DNA of 64,000 nt from Aphelenchoides besseyi (GCA_024699855.1 JAMPIQ010000001.1:12710001-12774000); one strand, 5' to 3'; numbered from the stretch's first letter, positions 1 to 11,040 are shown. Notes: generated by a model not told the origin, from the letters alone. Translations and numbers: made by a program.

Positions 1-1817
1 ACACGTCTTTTGGTCTTGCAAATTCCACAAACTTGAAACCAGTTGATGATCAAAATTGTTGCAATGAAGATTAAACTGAGGATTAGAATGATGAACATGA
101 GATTGGATGGTAGTAACGATAAGATGAGCATAACTCCGGGCAATAGACAAAATATCAAAAAAATGTAATACAACGCGAACCACCGGTACTTTGCCGTTGT
201 GTCCCCTAACTTCGTTGCAATCCTGATCGGAATGTTTCTCAGAAACGGTACCGGGTAAAAAAGTATAACGCCGAAGACGTTGTAAAGAATTTGACACAAA
301 CTGATTTGAAGCGTTCTAAATTTTATGAATAAAATTACTGATATATGAGTTTGTTTACGCTTGTAGGTTCTCCGAACCAGCAGCAAGACTAGCAAGAAGT
401 CCCGTCGAGGTTGTACCTAGAAGAGGCAATAAATCCTTGACTTCAAGAAAAATTACCGATGTTTGCACCCAATAAAAGTGCATAATAACGATCCAATGGT
501 ATAACTCCCAAACCGACAAGCGGCGTGAGTGCACTTCGAAACACTGAAGACGATTGGACAATCACCACAATTAACGCTCCCACTATCATAATCAAATAGC
601 CGGTCAAAAAACCGAAAGGATATGGAAACTCGTGAGCTAAGGTCTTCCGCACAAATACGGCTACTTGTCCGGCCAACAGCGCTTGAATGATTTTGACGAT
701 TCCAATCAAGCAGGCGATTAGTGTGAGCACTGAGCCCACAAGTAGAATAATACCGATTGTTGTGTCCGATAACGTTGAATAAGCAAATAGATGTTCGTAT
801 GGACAGAACGGCAACGTTTCTCCCGTTTTCATGTCAATACAACGATATATGAATGTGGGACGCTCGATAGTGATATTTTCGGGAATTGCGGATACTCGAG
901 TTATTGCTTTACTATCAACCTGAAACTACCGAGGTTAAGTTAATTGATTGGCTAACTTACTTGTACAATCCTTGATAGTAATGGTTCAGTAAATAGTTGC
1001 AATGTTTTGAATTCGCTTGTTTTTGCTTTGCTCAATGGCTGAACAATCAGGCCGCTGAGTTTCTCCAGCACTCCAAATGATATCTCGACTGGTAGAACGG
1101 TGAGATAGTTCATCAAATTGAATGCATCTGATAGTGTTGCAGCACTAAAAGCGCGTCCAAATGCTCGTCGATCGCCACTTTGACCCAAAGACACAAGAAC
1201 GTTCATCAGAGATGAGCCCATTTCAGATCCAATAACAATTGGTATTGCCTTAAAATAGCGACTAGATTCCGTTCAATAGTATGTGTATGCCTGATGAACG
1301 GTCAGTAGATTACCGGCAATCATTCCGATCAAAACGCTGATTAGCGTAGAGGAGGACTGGAGAATTAGTGAAGCGATCATCCTGTAAAATAAAAAGAAGG
1401 TAACTTTGAAGTTTATAGCAGTTACCCAATGATTGTCGCACTGATCGGATTCATCAGCAAAGGACTGTGCTTTATTAAGTTTCCTGGACGATCTTTGCTT
1501 TCATTTTGATTGGAAACTTACCTAATCCACGTCCGCCAATCAGTTTAAATGCATCAGCAAGTAAACCCAACGTGCAAATGAAACCAAAAATGATAATCAA
1601 AAGAATAAATAGCTTTAGAACGATGGACAGAATCTGCTCAGTTTTCTCCGCCACGGACATTTCTAAACGTTCGTCAGTTTTTCCTTTCAATTACCCAGCA
1701 ACCTTTCCATTGTTTTTGATCCTCATCTCCTTCAGAAGTCTCCTTCGAAAGGCGCCGTTTCGATTGGTCGATTGCAATTCGAATCGAATTCTTTGGATCA
1801 GTTGGAGAAACGCGCAT
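1..1817 (-). CDS. SLC34-type sodium-dependent phosphate cotransporter (3' end off window)
   Basis: Type II Na+/phosphate cotransporter of the plasma membrane, importing inorganic phosphate with sodium. Both family repeats show the QSSS signature: LILQSSSTLISVLIG in the first half and VIVQSSSVFRSALTPL in the second. The region after the second repeat (LLGANIG, then TTSTGLLASLA, then YPVPFLRNIPI) also matches SLC34. The start at 1817 gives an acidic/basic cytosolic N-terminus spliced through a 40-nt intron to WKEMSVAEK and the first membrane helix. Exon joins GLG/NLIK, IIG/MIAS, RIVQ/VDSK and ANIG/TTST are all in frame across introns of 38-60 nt. No stop is reached by base 1, so the C-terminus is missing from the window. 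Very sure of family; exact substrate stoichiometry is inferred from the family. Confidence 0.9.
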
Positions 1818-2747
1818 CTTTCGATCATTGCTCAGCACATCTCAGAATAGAAATCTAAACTCAATTGCTCAGTTAATCGAAATCACGAACTATCTCGAGG
1901 CCTCTAATCGATATGAATAAATACAAGAGACAAAACGATTAAATAAACGTCGAGAAAACAGTCTCCGATGATTACTCGACTGCTTTGTTATATTGCGCAG
2001 ATGCGGGAGGTCGAAAGTGTGTTTGCAGAAGACCGGAGGTGACCCGCGGTCAGTAAAGTTATTACACTCGTCATGAAACAGTCAAACTTTGTCTTTGTAG
2101 GTTGTGGTAAGAAATTAGCGCCCAGACAAAGTCCGCAGGTCAAATCAAATGGCAAACAGTTCGACTGTTTGGTGGAAGTAAACAAACACCCACGTTCTCT
2201 ACGATCTTTCAAACAAAACGGATAATCTCGAATTGAGTAGCGTAACTGAACGGTTCACTCGTTGCGGTCATTGCTGTAGCTCCCGGAAACTAATGCGAGA
2301 GAGAAGGATCACGTATGACGCTCCTGAAGTGGACATCGCGCGTATTTCGGCGAATGAACAATTGGAGTTTCAATGATCAAACACGAACTGTTCTTATTTA
2401 CAACGACGGATAATTGAAGTTCAATATTGTGAACTTTGCTATTGACATAATGAATTTGTTTGTGCGATAAAAGCGAAATTACGAACAACAAGAGTTGTGC
2501 TCTTGCGCACTGATTCATCTAATCCCTCCGTTCTTTCCATCGATCCGTTTGACTTGCAAACGTGACTCTCGCAGTTGCACGATAAATACGCGCAATCGAA
2601 GTTGATCGACCGCTGAACAATGAAGAACGAGGTCAAACATCACTCACGTTCAATTTAACGGTAAAGATCTTTGAATTATGTCGATATTCGATTTGTTTGT
2701 TGTTTAAAAGAAAGTTTGCAATGTCAATTCCAATTTGAATTCAAGTT
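1818..2747. other. intergenic, no gene seen
   Basis: Upstream of the phosphate transporter and downstream of the dehydrogenase remnant. Only short open frames without family resemblance or plausible splice chains; presumably holds the transporter promoter. Confidence 0.5.
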
Positions 2748-4041
2748 TTATACGCAAATTGAACAATCAACATCAGGAATTCCATGTGAATCTGTACCTC
2801 CACTTACAATCAACGCTTCTCGCGTCACATGACTTGCATCCTCGGAAACGAGATATGCAATTGCGACAGCAACTTTGAATGCCTCTCCAACTCGTTTCAT
2901 GCCCTTAACGCCGCCTTCTTGTTTAATTGTATCTCTTTCCAATAACTAAAACCAATTATTGATATGATGAACTTAAAACCCACCGGTTGAGACATTTTTA
3001 TTCTTATCAAGCCTGGAGAAACGGCGTCGATTCTAATTTTTGAACGGCACCAACTCGGTGGCAAGTGTCTTCGACAAAGCGAGAAGGCCGTCTTAGTCAT
3101 GGCGTAAACGGCTATCATCGCCGGCGGCTGATAGGCTCCAGTCGAAGCGTTGAAAATCACACAACCACCTTTAAACAACAGAATCATAAAAGAGGAACTT
3201 AAAGTTCTTACCCATTCTGCTTCATAATTGGAACCACAGCTCGAGTTAAGAGAAATACTGCTTTGACATTCACATTAAAAAGTTTGTCCCATTCGCCTCT
3301 TGACGATCCGTAAGCCAACCGAAACTCGGATTGATTCCCGCATTGTTGATGAGAAGATCGATTTTACCAAAACTCTTAACTGCAAAATCGAGCAATCTCT
3401 GCCGATGAACTTCATTGCCGACATGACATTCGATTGCGACGACATTCTCTCTTCTAAATCCACTAGCCACTGAAGATATGATGTCCTTGTCTACGTTCTT
3501 TTGCTTTCGACTAATCCTTTTTGTCATCAACTTCCGAATATTCTCAAAAAAGGCAAATTTCTCGCTTATCCAAACAATATCCATCTTCATTCCCCTAATT
3601 GTACTTTCATTTTGCTTAATTCAACACGCAATTGTTACAATAAACACGAAATCTAAACACTAAAAGAAATATTTGAAGCAACTAAGTGGACACGAAAACG
3701 ACAATAGTAAATCGAAAACAGTAACAAAGAAGATGATTGCAGACCGTTTAGAGTTCTGCAATTTAAGTCCAAATCAACACTTGAGGACAAAACGATTGAC
3801 AGTCGCCGATCCCCACGTTCAAATTTACGAACCTAATTGCTAGTGTTTTGTAACGCGGCCGTCTTCTGATTGACCCGACGGTCGCAATCTTAACACCGCA
3901 ACAATACCACCAATCAGCAATCATTCCTTCGGCCCATTTTGGACGGCGAACGCCAATTAGACATACAGAACGTAAATATCTCGAGGTCCCAATTAATGTG
4001 ATCAGATGAACTGAGGCGGTCAACTGGCAGCTCCAAAACTG

Positions 4042-4047
4042 CATATA
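4042..4047 (+). promoter_or_regulatory. TATA box of the left bHLH gene
   Basis: TATAAA about 55 bases before the ATG at 4101; conserved in the right copy. Confidence 0.5.
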
Positions 4048-4100
4048 AACAACAGGCATCAATCAACAGCAAGTCGTTTCAATCTCCAATTAACGCCGTC

Positions 4101-4627
4101 ATGCCTGAGCGTCCATGTGATTCGAACGAGGAGCCAATAAAAAAGGTTATTTTATTTTTTTTCATTTATATTGTACTTTTTTAGATGAGCAAGAGTAACC
4201 GAGAATCCCTCCGGCGTCACAGACTTCAAATGGAATACAACGAGCTTCGAACTGTGATCGAAGACATCGAACCGCACCTCGAAGTCAAAATGGAACAAGC
4301 AGATATTCTGGAACAGGCCCGCAAGCTCATACAAAAACTCCAAAACGAAACTCTGGAGTTAAAAACAAGACTCCTTCTTGCGGAGTCACAAAGTGAGTTT
4401 GAATCATCTTATTAACTTCATCGTGAATTTTAGAAATGCAAGCTTTCAACGCTGGGCGAGAAGCGTTTTCAACTGAGCTTTTGCTCACACATCTCGCTTC
4501 GTATACGAAGATCCAACAACAACAACCGCCTCAACAATTTCTTCAACCACCGTATCAACAACCGCTTCAACCATCGTCCCGAGATGACGACTTCGATCAA
4601 ACCAACCAGCCATCCAGCAGCAACTAA
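4101..4627 (+). CDS. Hairy/REF-1-like bHLH transcription factor (left copy)
   Basis: Small nuclear bHLH protein, about 148 residues. Exons 4101-4145, 4185-4392 and 4434-4627 join in frame across 39- and 41-nt introns. The basic part contains NRESLRRHRLQ; helix 1 is MEYNELRTVIEDI and the second helix VKMEQADILEQARKLIQKL, resembling the KMEKADILE helix of Hairy/E(spl) proteins. The tail is Gln/Pro-rich and ends DQTNQPSSSN; there is no WRPW repressor motif. The basic region has fewer Arg/Lys than classical HES proteins, so DNA binding may differ. A paralogue with several amino-acid changes and a longer His/Gln run lies at 61907-62440 (-). Both are intact. Notch responsiveness, known for the nematode REF-1 family, is only a possibility; no clear LAG-1 site was seen. 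Confidence 0.8.
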
Positions 4628-5020
4628 ATGGTCATTTCTTTGTTTATCTTTAATTGAATTGTTATATTTGAAAAACTCTCTTCTCAATAAATCTCTCTTT
4701 TCGCATTTGATTTTTTCTTGATTCTACAAACTTTTAAACAAAAACGAGTTTCTTCTTCAACAATTATCGTTGAAGTTCAGTTGGCCAGAGTCGAGTGTGT
4801 TCTGGGGTTTCCGGTTTAAGAATGTTTCGATTTTCACCTTCTTGTGCACCTTATAAACACAATGATCACATAATTGAAACTCTTGATAGCGAGCACTTCA
4901 ATTAGGAAAAAAGTATGAAGCCGTTTTGCTGAAAGAAAAACGTGCCGCTCTATTGAGTCAAACACTATCGTTTGATATGTTCAGATTGAAAGCAAAATTG
5001 GAGGTGAGTTTATTCGGCAT
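4628..5020. other. convergent 3' intergenic
   Basis: Between the ends of the bHLH gene and the membrane-protein copy; AATAAA polyadenylation signal at 4686-4691; nothing else recognised. Same layout in the right copy at 61515-61906. Confidence 0.5.
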
Positions 5021-5567
5021 TCAAGCAAGAGCATTGGAAGTGGCCAATCCTTTCCAGTCCGGAGACTTCGCTGCACTGGGGTTCTTGTCCTGCGGTTTGT
5101 TCGATTTCTGTTCAACGGAACCCTGCGGTCGAGTGTTACTCGTCGGCTTCTGATTCGGCACCACGAAGTAATCCGACGGTTGAAGCTTGGTTTCCGCTTC
5201 TTTCGCTGCTACTTGTTTCAATTCTGTTTGGCCCTAAAAAAAGTCATTTGCAATCTTCTCTTGTGAACTCACGTGTTTTTCGGCTCCTTCTTTGTTTCTT
5301 GTTCTTCCGCACGCCATCAAGAACGGAAGTCCAACGATCGAAACCAACAACGCCCCCTTTCCCCTAAAGTTGATGCTTAGTGGTTGAGCTTCTATTGATC
5401 ACATACATTTCAGTCATCAAGCACCAGAACAACGACATCTCCACACTCGATGTTCGACTACTGGCTGCAAAGAATTCAACCAGATCGTAACCCCCAAACA
5501 GCAATTGACTTCAAAGACTCTAGATGTGAACTTACTCAGCATCGTTGAACGAAAAGCTGAAGATCAG
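5021..5567 (-). pseudogene. 5'-truncated copy of small membrane-anchored protein gene
   Basis: Inverted copy of the gene at 60938-61514. Exons for the membrane segment (GALLVSIVGLPFLMACG) and the hydrophilic tail (KQVAAKEAETKLQPSDYF ... SNALA) are intact. The duplication boundary cuts the first exon, removing the initiating ATG and the first ten residues of the hydrophobic leader; upstream in frame is a stop. An internal Met in exon 2 (MSLFWCLMTE) could still initiate a shorter product, so loss of function is likely but not certain. Confidence 0.7.
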
Positions 5568-5872
5568 CTTATCACGATTTCAACAGACTGGACAAGAAAT
5601 TTGGCTGAACAGTGTCTCAAATCAAGAGGAAGTTCTTCGCGGAATTGAAAATAATGCTTTTGCTTCTGCATCTAATGATATCAAAATGCAAATGTCGGAG
5701 ATCAAACAACGAAAAAACGACTTGAATTTCGGTTCTAGTGCAGGTTTAGTTTCCAATCTTTACATCCTTCGTGACCGAGTCTTTTGGCTGTGGCCAATCC
5801 GATTCCCAAAATTACTGCCGTGATCACCGCCACTTTGCCCTTCAATCGTTCGATTTTGTACTTCAATATCAT

Positions 5873-6123
5873 CTCAACTGAAAATTCTTCCACTTCAAAA
5901 ATGAACACAAAGACAACGCAAAGAGCACAATCAACGCCAATTAAGTGAAATCGATCTTTTCATTGCTAACAAGTTGGTCGACTGTACGAGTTTTGTGGTT
6001 TCTGGCGCCCAGTGACCCTTCTGCTTTGAACATTTTCCGGTCGAAATTCCTTTGAGATTTGCAAGGTTTATTGACATTCATTACAAACATCATTATTGGC
6101 TGATTTCATACACGAATTGCTCA
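5873..6123. other. short intergenic
   Basis: Between the 5' end of the dehydrogenase remnant and the 3' end of the next gene; nothing recognised. Confidence 0.4.
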
Positions 6124-7106
6124 CTATTCCAAATAATGTTTGCTGTAATTTTTCATTGGTAAAACGTCCGAATCTCTTCGATTTGATTCATAAGTCGGTG
6201 GTGCTTGCAGACGGTTTTCATCGCTTCCTTTCACTTGATTGTGATAAACAACCATCTGTAAAAGATTACGAGAATGGAAAAACAACCGACTTACGTCATC
6301 ATCAGAATCTTTGATCTCGCGCATCATTTTTTCCGGCTGTTCGTAATTTGATGGTGCTGATTGACGAGTATCATTTGCGGATTCTTGAGTTTCTCTCATG
6401 GTTACCTCCGTGTTGGTTGTTGTTGTTGCAGCGGAGCGTAGTAGGTGCATTAATCGACGAACAACAACAAATTCTGCCGATTTCTGAAGGATAATAAACA
6501 CCGACAGGAAAATGAGCCCAATGTGCCATTCGAGAATCGGCTTCGAGTTGTAACTGCAAGTCACATCAACGGTCGGCAATTCGCCGTTAGATGCCGCTTT
6601 TTTGATTGCAATCTGATTGATCAACATCGCAGTGTAATTGTGTAGAGCGGTATCTGGAAGGAGAAGATAAGATATTCGACTACAAATTTACTTCTGTTCT
6701 TCAGACAAACAGCCAATTGAACGACGATGTAAGAAAGCAAGAAGATGCTTCCAACTATAAAAGGCGCCTTAAAAAAGTGTCCTTATAAACACCTCAAACA
6801 TCAATACTTGCCACGATTATAATTATGGGATATAACAGTGCAATCACGTGGTCTTTAACTCCGAACATTGCAGCAATTACAGCAGCCGAATAGAAAAGGA
6901 AAAGCGTCACATATCCGAAGACCGTCGATCGAACTATCGGAATGGACAACAACGAACATCCGTAGATAAGATCGAATAGAAAGAATGCGAAACAAATGTA
7001 CTGCAAAGAACATTACATCATTAGTCAACAAGTGCAAAGTTACTTTCATTTTCCGAATCTTTGCGTTCAACACAAGAGTCGAGTTGGTCAATCGTACGGG
7101 ACTCAT
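6124..7106 (-). CDS. four-transmembrane protein with C-terminal PY motif (LAPTM-like topology)
   Basis: About 270-280 residues with a cytosolic N-terminus (MSPVRLTNSTLVLNAK) and four hydrophobic helices: YICFAFFLFDLIYGCSLL, YVTLFLFYSAAVIAAMFG with LLYPIIIIV, APFIVGSIFLLSYIVV, and WHIGLIFLSVFIILQ. A loop with TVDVTCSYNS lies before the last helix. The C-terminal tail is polar and contains APPTYES, a PPxY motif of the kind bound by Nedd4-family WW domains, as in lysosomal LAPTM4 proteins. The intron at 6768-6811 may use a GC donor (GCAAGT), though a GT three bases upstream is also in phase. A 39-nt intron near 6256-6294 is open in frame and could be retained. Family assignment rests on topology plus the PY motif, so function is tentative. 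Confidence 0.65.
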
Positions 7107-8511
7107 TTCGCTAATTCTGAAACCCACAATTTCAATTTGAGTAAATCAAAAAGCACACATTTGATGTTGAGAGGACGAACTCGACTGTCGTTCCACGGCG
7201 CTGCGAAGTAATTTGGACATTTGACGAGAACCGATCGCAAACTGTTTTTGATTTCTAACTGAACGGTAAACGAAAGCGCAGATTTTTGACGTACCATCTG
7301 TTAAAGCCGACGGTAATTTATTCGGGAAACGACCAGTTTGCAATCACTTAATCGCCCGCTGGTGGAACTTAAACAGACGATTTCGATTAGAGACCTTCGG
7401 GTTCGGGGAAAACAACCGATGGCTATTTTGGCTTATGATAATCAAAGAACCGAATTATAATGTTGTTGTAAAAGTACCAAAAACATCTTTCAATCATTGA
7501 ACTTACATTTCAATTTGGTCAGGATCACAAACAACTTCAAGAAACAGCGAACGAGGTGCTGCGATTTGAAGTCGTGAACACTCCAAACGTTCGTAGACTC
7601 ATGAATATTTGTGTGGGAAGACGTTTCCAATAAAAATGCACAGCGATTAAAATGCAATTTTCGGTATTTGATCTCATTCCTTGAGGTTATTTGATGTTCA
7701 CTGGTTTGATGCTACGATCAACGAAACTCCCGAGTTCTTTCGATTCTGGACGACGCCAAATACCGTTGCGATGAAGCCTGTTCTTCGTTCATTGAGATCA
7801 AACATTCAGCCGATTTCCAGACCACAGGCTTTCGTAGTTGGTAAGTTCTTCAATTCAACACTCACCGCTAATTGATTGAAATTTTAGTTGCGGCGAACAT
7901 GATGTTGAAACGATCTCTGATGGCAACCAAGTTCTAATCATCCACGACGCTCGCGAACTGAATCGGCATGGTGTTTTCAGTTTGCCTTACATTCACACAG
8001 AAACTCGTTTACTGACAATTAGAATCTGATGTTTAGGTCGACAACTCAACTGCCAAAACACACACTTGCGCTTTCAACAATTGTAACTTTTGAAGAAAGG
8101 TTATGTGTTTCCCCCTGCTTTTGTAGCTTTTACTCTTCTCCACCATTATCGAATGACAGTTTTCATGACTGCAATAAATTTTGAATGAACTGATGAATCA
8201 AATACAATAAACAACCGCTGATCTTCGTTACGCATAACTAGTGATCGTATGAATTAAGGGGGCAGAGAGACAATAAGAGCAAACTGTTGACCCAGTAGTA
8301 AGCTGGACAGCTACGTTGTGCTTGTTCTCAGCATTTCAATTCCAGAGCAGACTATAAAGTCTTTAAAAAGGTTCGTAGTAGTCGCTTTCAAGCGACAAAT
8401 AAATTTTGGATCGCTCTGCTTTTGATGGAGCTCATACTCGACTGTTGGTCCTTAAAAACAATTCACAAAGACAGTTTATTTTTCAACGGAAAAGAACAAC
8501 AGAAAGCGGGT
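7107..8511. other. intergenic with one possible small exon pair
   Basis: Mostly without recognisable features. A possible two-exon frame lies at 7681-7937 (+) and is listed separately. It also includes the 3' flank of the MSP gene. Confidence 0.4.
7681..7937 (+). CDS. possible small protein, unrecognised
   Basis: Open frame reading VHWFDATINETPEFFRFW and continuing to QAFVV, then a GTAAGT intron of about 47 nt, then VAANMMLKRSLMATKF and a stop. The frame continues across a good donor and acceptor, which favours a real exon pair, but no convincing ATG was found; the first codon of the open frame is TTG. The downstream part is basic and mildly hydrophobic. I do not recognise the family. Confidence 0.25.
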
Positions 8512-8985
8512 TCAAGGATTGTACTCGATCGGCAAGTTCTTGCGACGAACCATTCCATCTCCTTGGAACCATTCGCGGCGGAATTGTTTGGCAGCACCAT
8601 CGGGAGTGTTGCTGAAACAGCAAAGTGATGAAGAGCACGGAATCTCCGAACTCACGTCCATTCGATGGTGATGCGATCGTTGTTGGTGTCCTCTTGACCG
8701 AACTGGAACGAGTCGCAGGAGACGGCCATCAAGACCGCCTCCTTCGGATCCAAGACGCCGCACGGCGGATCAACACCCAAACGCTTCATGTTCGTGGTCT
8801 TGATGGCCCATCCGATACGACGACCACCGGCATTGACGATCTGAAAGACGGAGATTGAGGAAGTGAAATGGACAGGAAAAACTCACCTTGATGTGATACG
8901 TGTGTTTGTCGTCGTACGGAGCGTTAAAGACGATCTTGGACGCCGGTTGCGTTTGGATGTCACCTGGTGGAACAGATTGAGCCAT
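8512..8985 (-). CDS. major sperm protein (MSP)
   Basis: Full-length cytoskeletal major sperm protein, about 127 residues, the immunoglobulin-fold protein whose filaments drive the crawling of amoeboid nematode sperm and which also signals to oocytes. It starts [14 protein letters not shown], continues [37 protein letters not shown] and [18 protein letters not shown], and ends [11 protein letters not shown]. Three exons are separated by two introns of about 44 nt, one after HIK and one within EWT/NTPDG. No frame damage. A TATA box lies about 80 bases upstream. Neighbours include an MSP-domain fusion gene and small Lys-rich membrane proteins, consistent with a sperm-gene neighbourhood. Confidence 0.97.
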
Positions 8986-9062
8986 CGCAAGAAAGAGAGT
9001 TGAGAGATGAAGACAAAAGCAGGAGAACAGCGAACTGTGAGGATTCAAGTGAACGCTCGTCT

Positions 9063-9069
9063 TTTTATA
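9063..9069 (-). promoter_or_regulatory. TATA box of the MSP gene
   Basis: TATAAAA on the minus strand about 80 bases before the MSP start codon, in a GGGTATAAAAAG context typical of highly expressed nematode genes. Confidence 0.6.
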
Positions 9070-9291
9070 CCCTCCAGAAAATTTGCATTTCAAAGTTTCC
9101 GTTGATCATTAAAATTTGAGATCACGAATTAACATCAACCGTGCTTAGAATTTGTTGGTATTTGGAAGATACGTTGGTATCCACAGTCTCTAACACAATG
9201 ATAACGCTGAATCATTCGAAGGTCTTTTACTCATTTGCAATTCAATTGAACAACGTGAAGCAAAAGCCTCGCTCGATATCAAACCAAAGGA

Positions 9292-9905
9292 ATGAAAAAC
9301 GAAAAGGAGATTGGACGTGATCGAGTGAATTCGATAATCAACAATGTGGGTAGTTGATTGTGCTCTTAACTGTGAATCTTCAGGATCCATTTCGATACGA
9401 ACGTCCGTATTACCGTCCAAGTTCATGGTACTTATTGCTACTGACCATTCAACTGACCGCAATCATCGTCTTCCAGTAAATGCAAAAGTTCAGGCAATCG
9501 ATTCGGGTTTCAGATTCGCGTTTGCTTCGATCATCTTCTCCTTCAAATTCTTCGAGTTTCTTCCACTTCCGTGTTTTTCTTTTTTCAGTTATCTCTGTAC
9601 AATTTTCGCGTTGGCTCGACCTTGTCGTCTACTTCTCTTACCACACATCTTCATCGAGGTTCGAATGATCAATAGTCGTTGAATTTGGTTTATTTCAGAG
9701 CTTAGTGACGTTGATTTACTTTACTTTAAGCGCTTTGACAATCCGAGACGCACTTCGATTCTCGTCCCATTTGCCTTCATCGGTTTTCCGAGACGTAGAA
9801 GTCGGACGAGCAACAAAGTTCGGGATCATTTTGCTCTGTGGATTTCCGTTTCAATCCTTTCTTATTGTTGCTGTAATTAGACGGTATTACGTTGGGTTTA
9901 TTTGA
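9292..9905 (+). CDS. small multi-pass membrane protein, unknown function
   Basis: About 170 residues. A hydrophilic N-terminus (MKNEKEIGRDRVNSIINN) is spliced to DPFRYERPYYRPSSWY and a first helix (LLLLTIQLTAIIVF). Further helices are YLCTIFALARPCRLLLL, SLVTLIYFTLSALTI and FGIILLCGFPFQSFLIVAVI, ending in a basic RRYYVGFI tail. The joins at about 9369, 9475, 9588, 9658 and 9700 are in frame; the introns are about 40-110 nt. Four helices with short ends suggest a tetraspan organisation, but no signature motif is seen. It is divergent from the MSP gene across about 300 bases. Real-gene status is supported by the consistent hydrophobic pattern; function unknown. Confidence 0.6.
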
Positions 9906-9998
9906 CATAATAAATGTTATCGTAAAGTTGTCAAAATCTATATGGTTATGTAACAATCGACTTTAACCTCTCAGTTTATTTTCACGGCACAAAAGAAC

Positions 9999-11040
9999 TC
10001 AAACTTTCAACGGCAACACCAACGCAGCTGCTTTGTCAGTACTCAAGGACTTGAAGACCGACTTCGGATTCGTCTCCTTCGCATCGGTCTGAGCGACCAA
10101 AAAGACGAGTTGATCCAATTTGAGTTTCTTGGCTCCATTTTGACGTTGAACATCGAACTCGTAACTGTTTCCCGGCTCAATGAACGCATAAACTGGACTG
10201 ACACGGTAACTGAAATCAACTTATTGGTTTCGTTGTTTGGACTGCAAACTCACGTTTGAGTGTCCGAGCACTTCACTTTGACAGCTTGACGTTGAGCACT
10301 CGAATTCAAAACGTTGACCTTTTGGATTCCGCCCCCCGGTTCAAAGTGTAATTCACGCGGTTCGACGCAAAGTTGTTGTTGAACGAACGCTGAAGTTGGT
10401 TTAAGAAGACCAAAGAAACTACCTCACCAGCATCCATTGGATCGTGTTTCTGCGGCATAACCTTCTTGACCACATCCTCGGCCATCTTCTTTGGTTGCGA
10501 TTTCTGCGACTTCTTCGATTTCGACGACTTCGATGACTTGGCCGACTTTGACAACTTGGACGATTTGGACGCCTTCTTGCTCGGCTACAAACATGCCAAT
10601 TGGAAGAACGCTGACAATGAAACTCACTTCCAACTTTTCCTTCACGACCTCTTTCGCATCCTGAGCTTTGTTGGCAATCTTCTGTCCGATCGACGGTTCA
10701 GCACCAAGACGCGAAGAACGACGAGCTGAGCGGCGAGATGAGCGATGCGAAGAACGCTGAAAAATGAAAACATTTAGACGACAAAGTGAACGTGATTTCG
10801 AACTTTTGACTTGCTCGATTGTGCCTTCTCTTTGACTCCCTCCTTCGCTGCAATACCCGCTTGTTTTGCCGATTGTCCCGCCTTCTTTCCTGCACGTTTA
10901 GCCGACTTCTTGGCTGATTTGGCCGACTTCACCGATTGCTTCTTCGCACGACGACTCTTCGATCCACATTGCGCAACAAAGACTCCAACAGAGCCGACGA
11001 CCAACGTGCATCCGAAAAGCAATCCAAAGAGCTCAAACAT
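9999..11040 (-). CDS. membrane anchor + Lys/Ser-rich linker + C-terminal MSP domain
   Basis: Five exons, about 290 residues. The N-terminus is one helix (FELFGLLFGCTLVVGSVGVF), followed by a very basic low-complexity region (SRRAKKQSVKSAKSAKKS, then RSSHRSSRRSARRSSR, then SKSAKSSKSSKSKKSQ). The C-terminus is an MSP domain: LCVEPRELHFEPGGG, VNVLNSSAQRQAVKVKCSD, YRVSPVYAFIEPG and KKLKLDQLVFLVAQTD, ending AAALVLPLKV. The domain resembles the small sperm-specific (SSP-like) proteins more than cytoskeletal MSP. The donor at the linker/domain junction (GTGAGG) was chosen because it alone puts the MSP domain in frame. VAP-type proteins carry the MSP domain before a C-terminal anchor; here the order is reversed. 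A sperm membrane tether for the MSP network is inferred, not shown. Confidence 0.78.

Larger units (their letters stand above)
3513..5567. repeat. left copy of a 2.06-kb inverted duplication, inserted in the dehydrogenase gene
   Basis: Near-identical, in reverse orientation, to 60968-63028. It begins AATCCTTTTTGTCATC and ends GAAGATCAG. The dinucleotide CT flanks both sides (3511-3512 and 5568-5569); removing the insert with one CT restores the dehydrogenase frame. The segment carries a complete bHLH gene with its TATA box and most of a small membrane-protein gene, introns included, so the copy was DNA-mediated. Confidence 0.9.
2748..5872 (-). pseudogene. DHRS4-like short-chain dehydrogenase/reductase, split by an insertion and frameshifted
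   Basis: NAD(P)-dependent SDR remnant. The N-terminal exon (5872-5774) encodes ERLKGKVAVITA...GIGLATAKRLGHEG, the Rossmann glycine region. An acceptor at 5604 gives SVEIVIS, and the same exon resumes at 3510 as RKQKNVDKD. Between them sits a 2.06 kb insert (3513-5567). Further on are the NNAG motif (LINNAGINP), the YxxxK active-site motif (VYAMTK), DAVSPGLI and the C-terminal LVSEDASHVT...SGGT. Besides the insertion there is a frame change near 3300 (QEAN then WDKLFNVNV in another frame) and a pair of opposite shifts near 3030-3085, where the expected LSKTLATELVPF lies out of frame. The family normally reads through as about 250-280 residues. Almost certainly not functional as assembled. Confidence 0.88.

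Noticed and set aside
3513..3590. Apparent N-terminus MKMDIVWISEKFAFF fused to the dehydrogenase
   Set aside because: It belongs to the inserted segment; the real dehydrogenase start is at 5872, and the right copy has a stop in this frame.
3763..4062. 99-codon minus-strand frame, also open in the right copy (62479-62793 +)
   Set aside because: Lies in the TATA-bearing upstream region of the bHLH gene, has no family resemblance, and openness in both copies only reflects recent duplication.
5545..5823. 92-codon plus-strand coiled-coil-like frame
   Set aside because: It crosses the insertion boundary and lies opposite the dehydrogenase exon and intron; judged a shadow.
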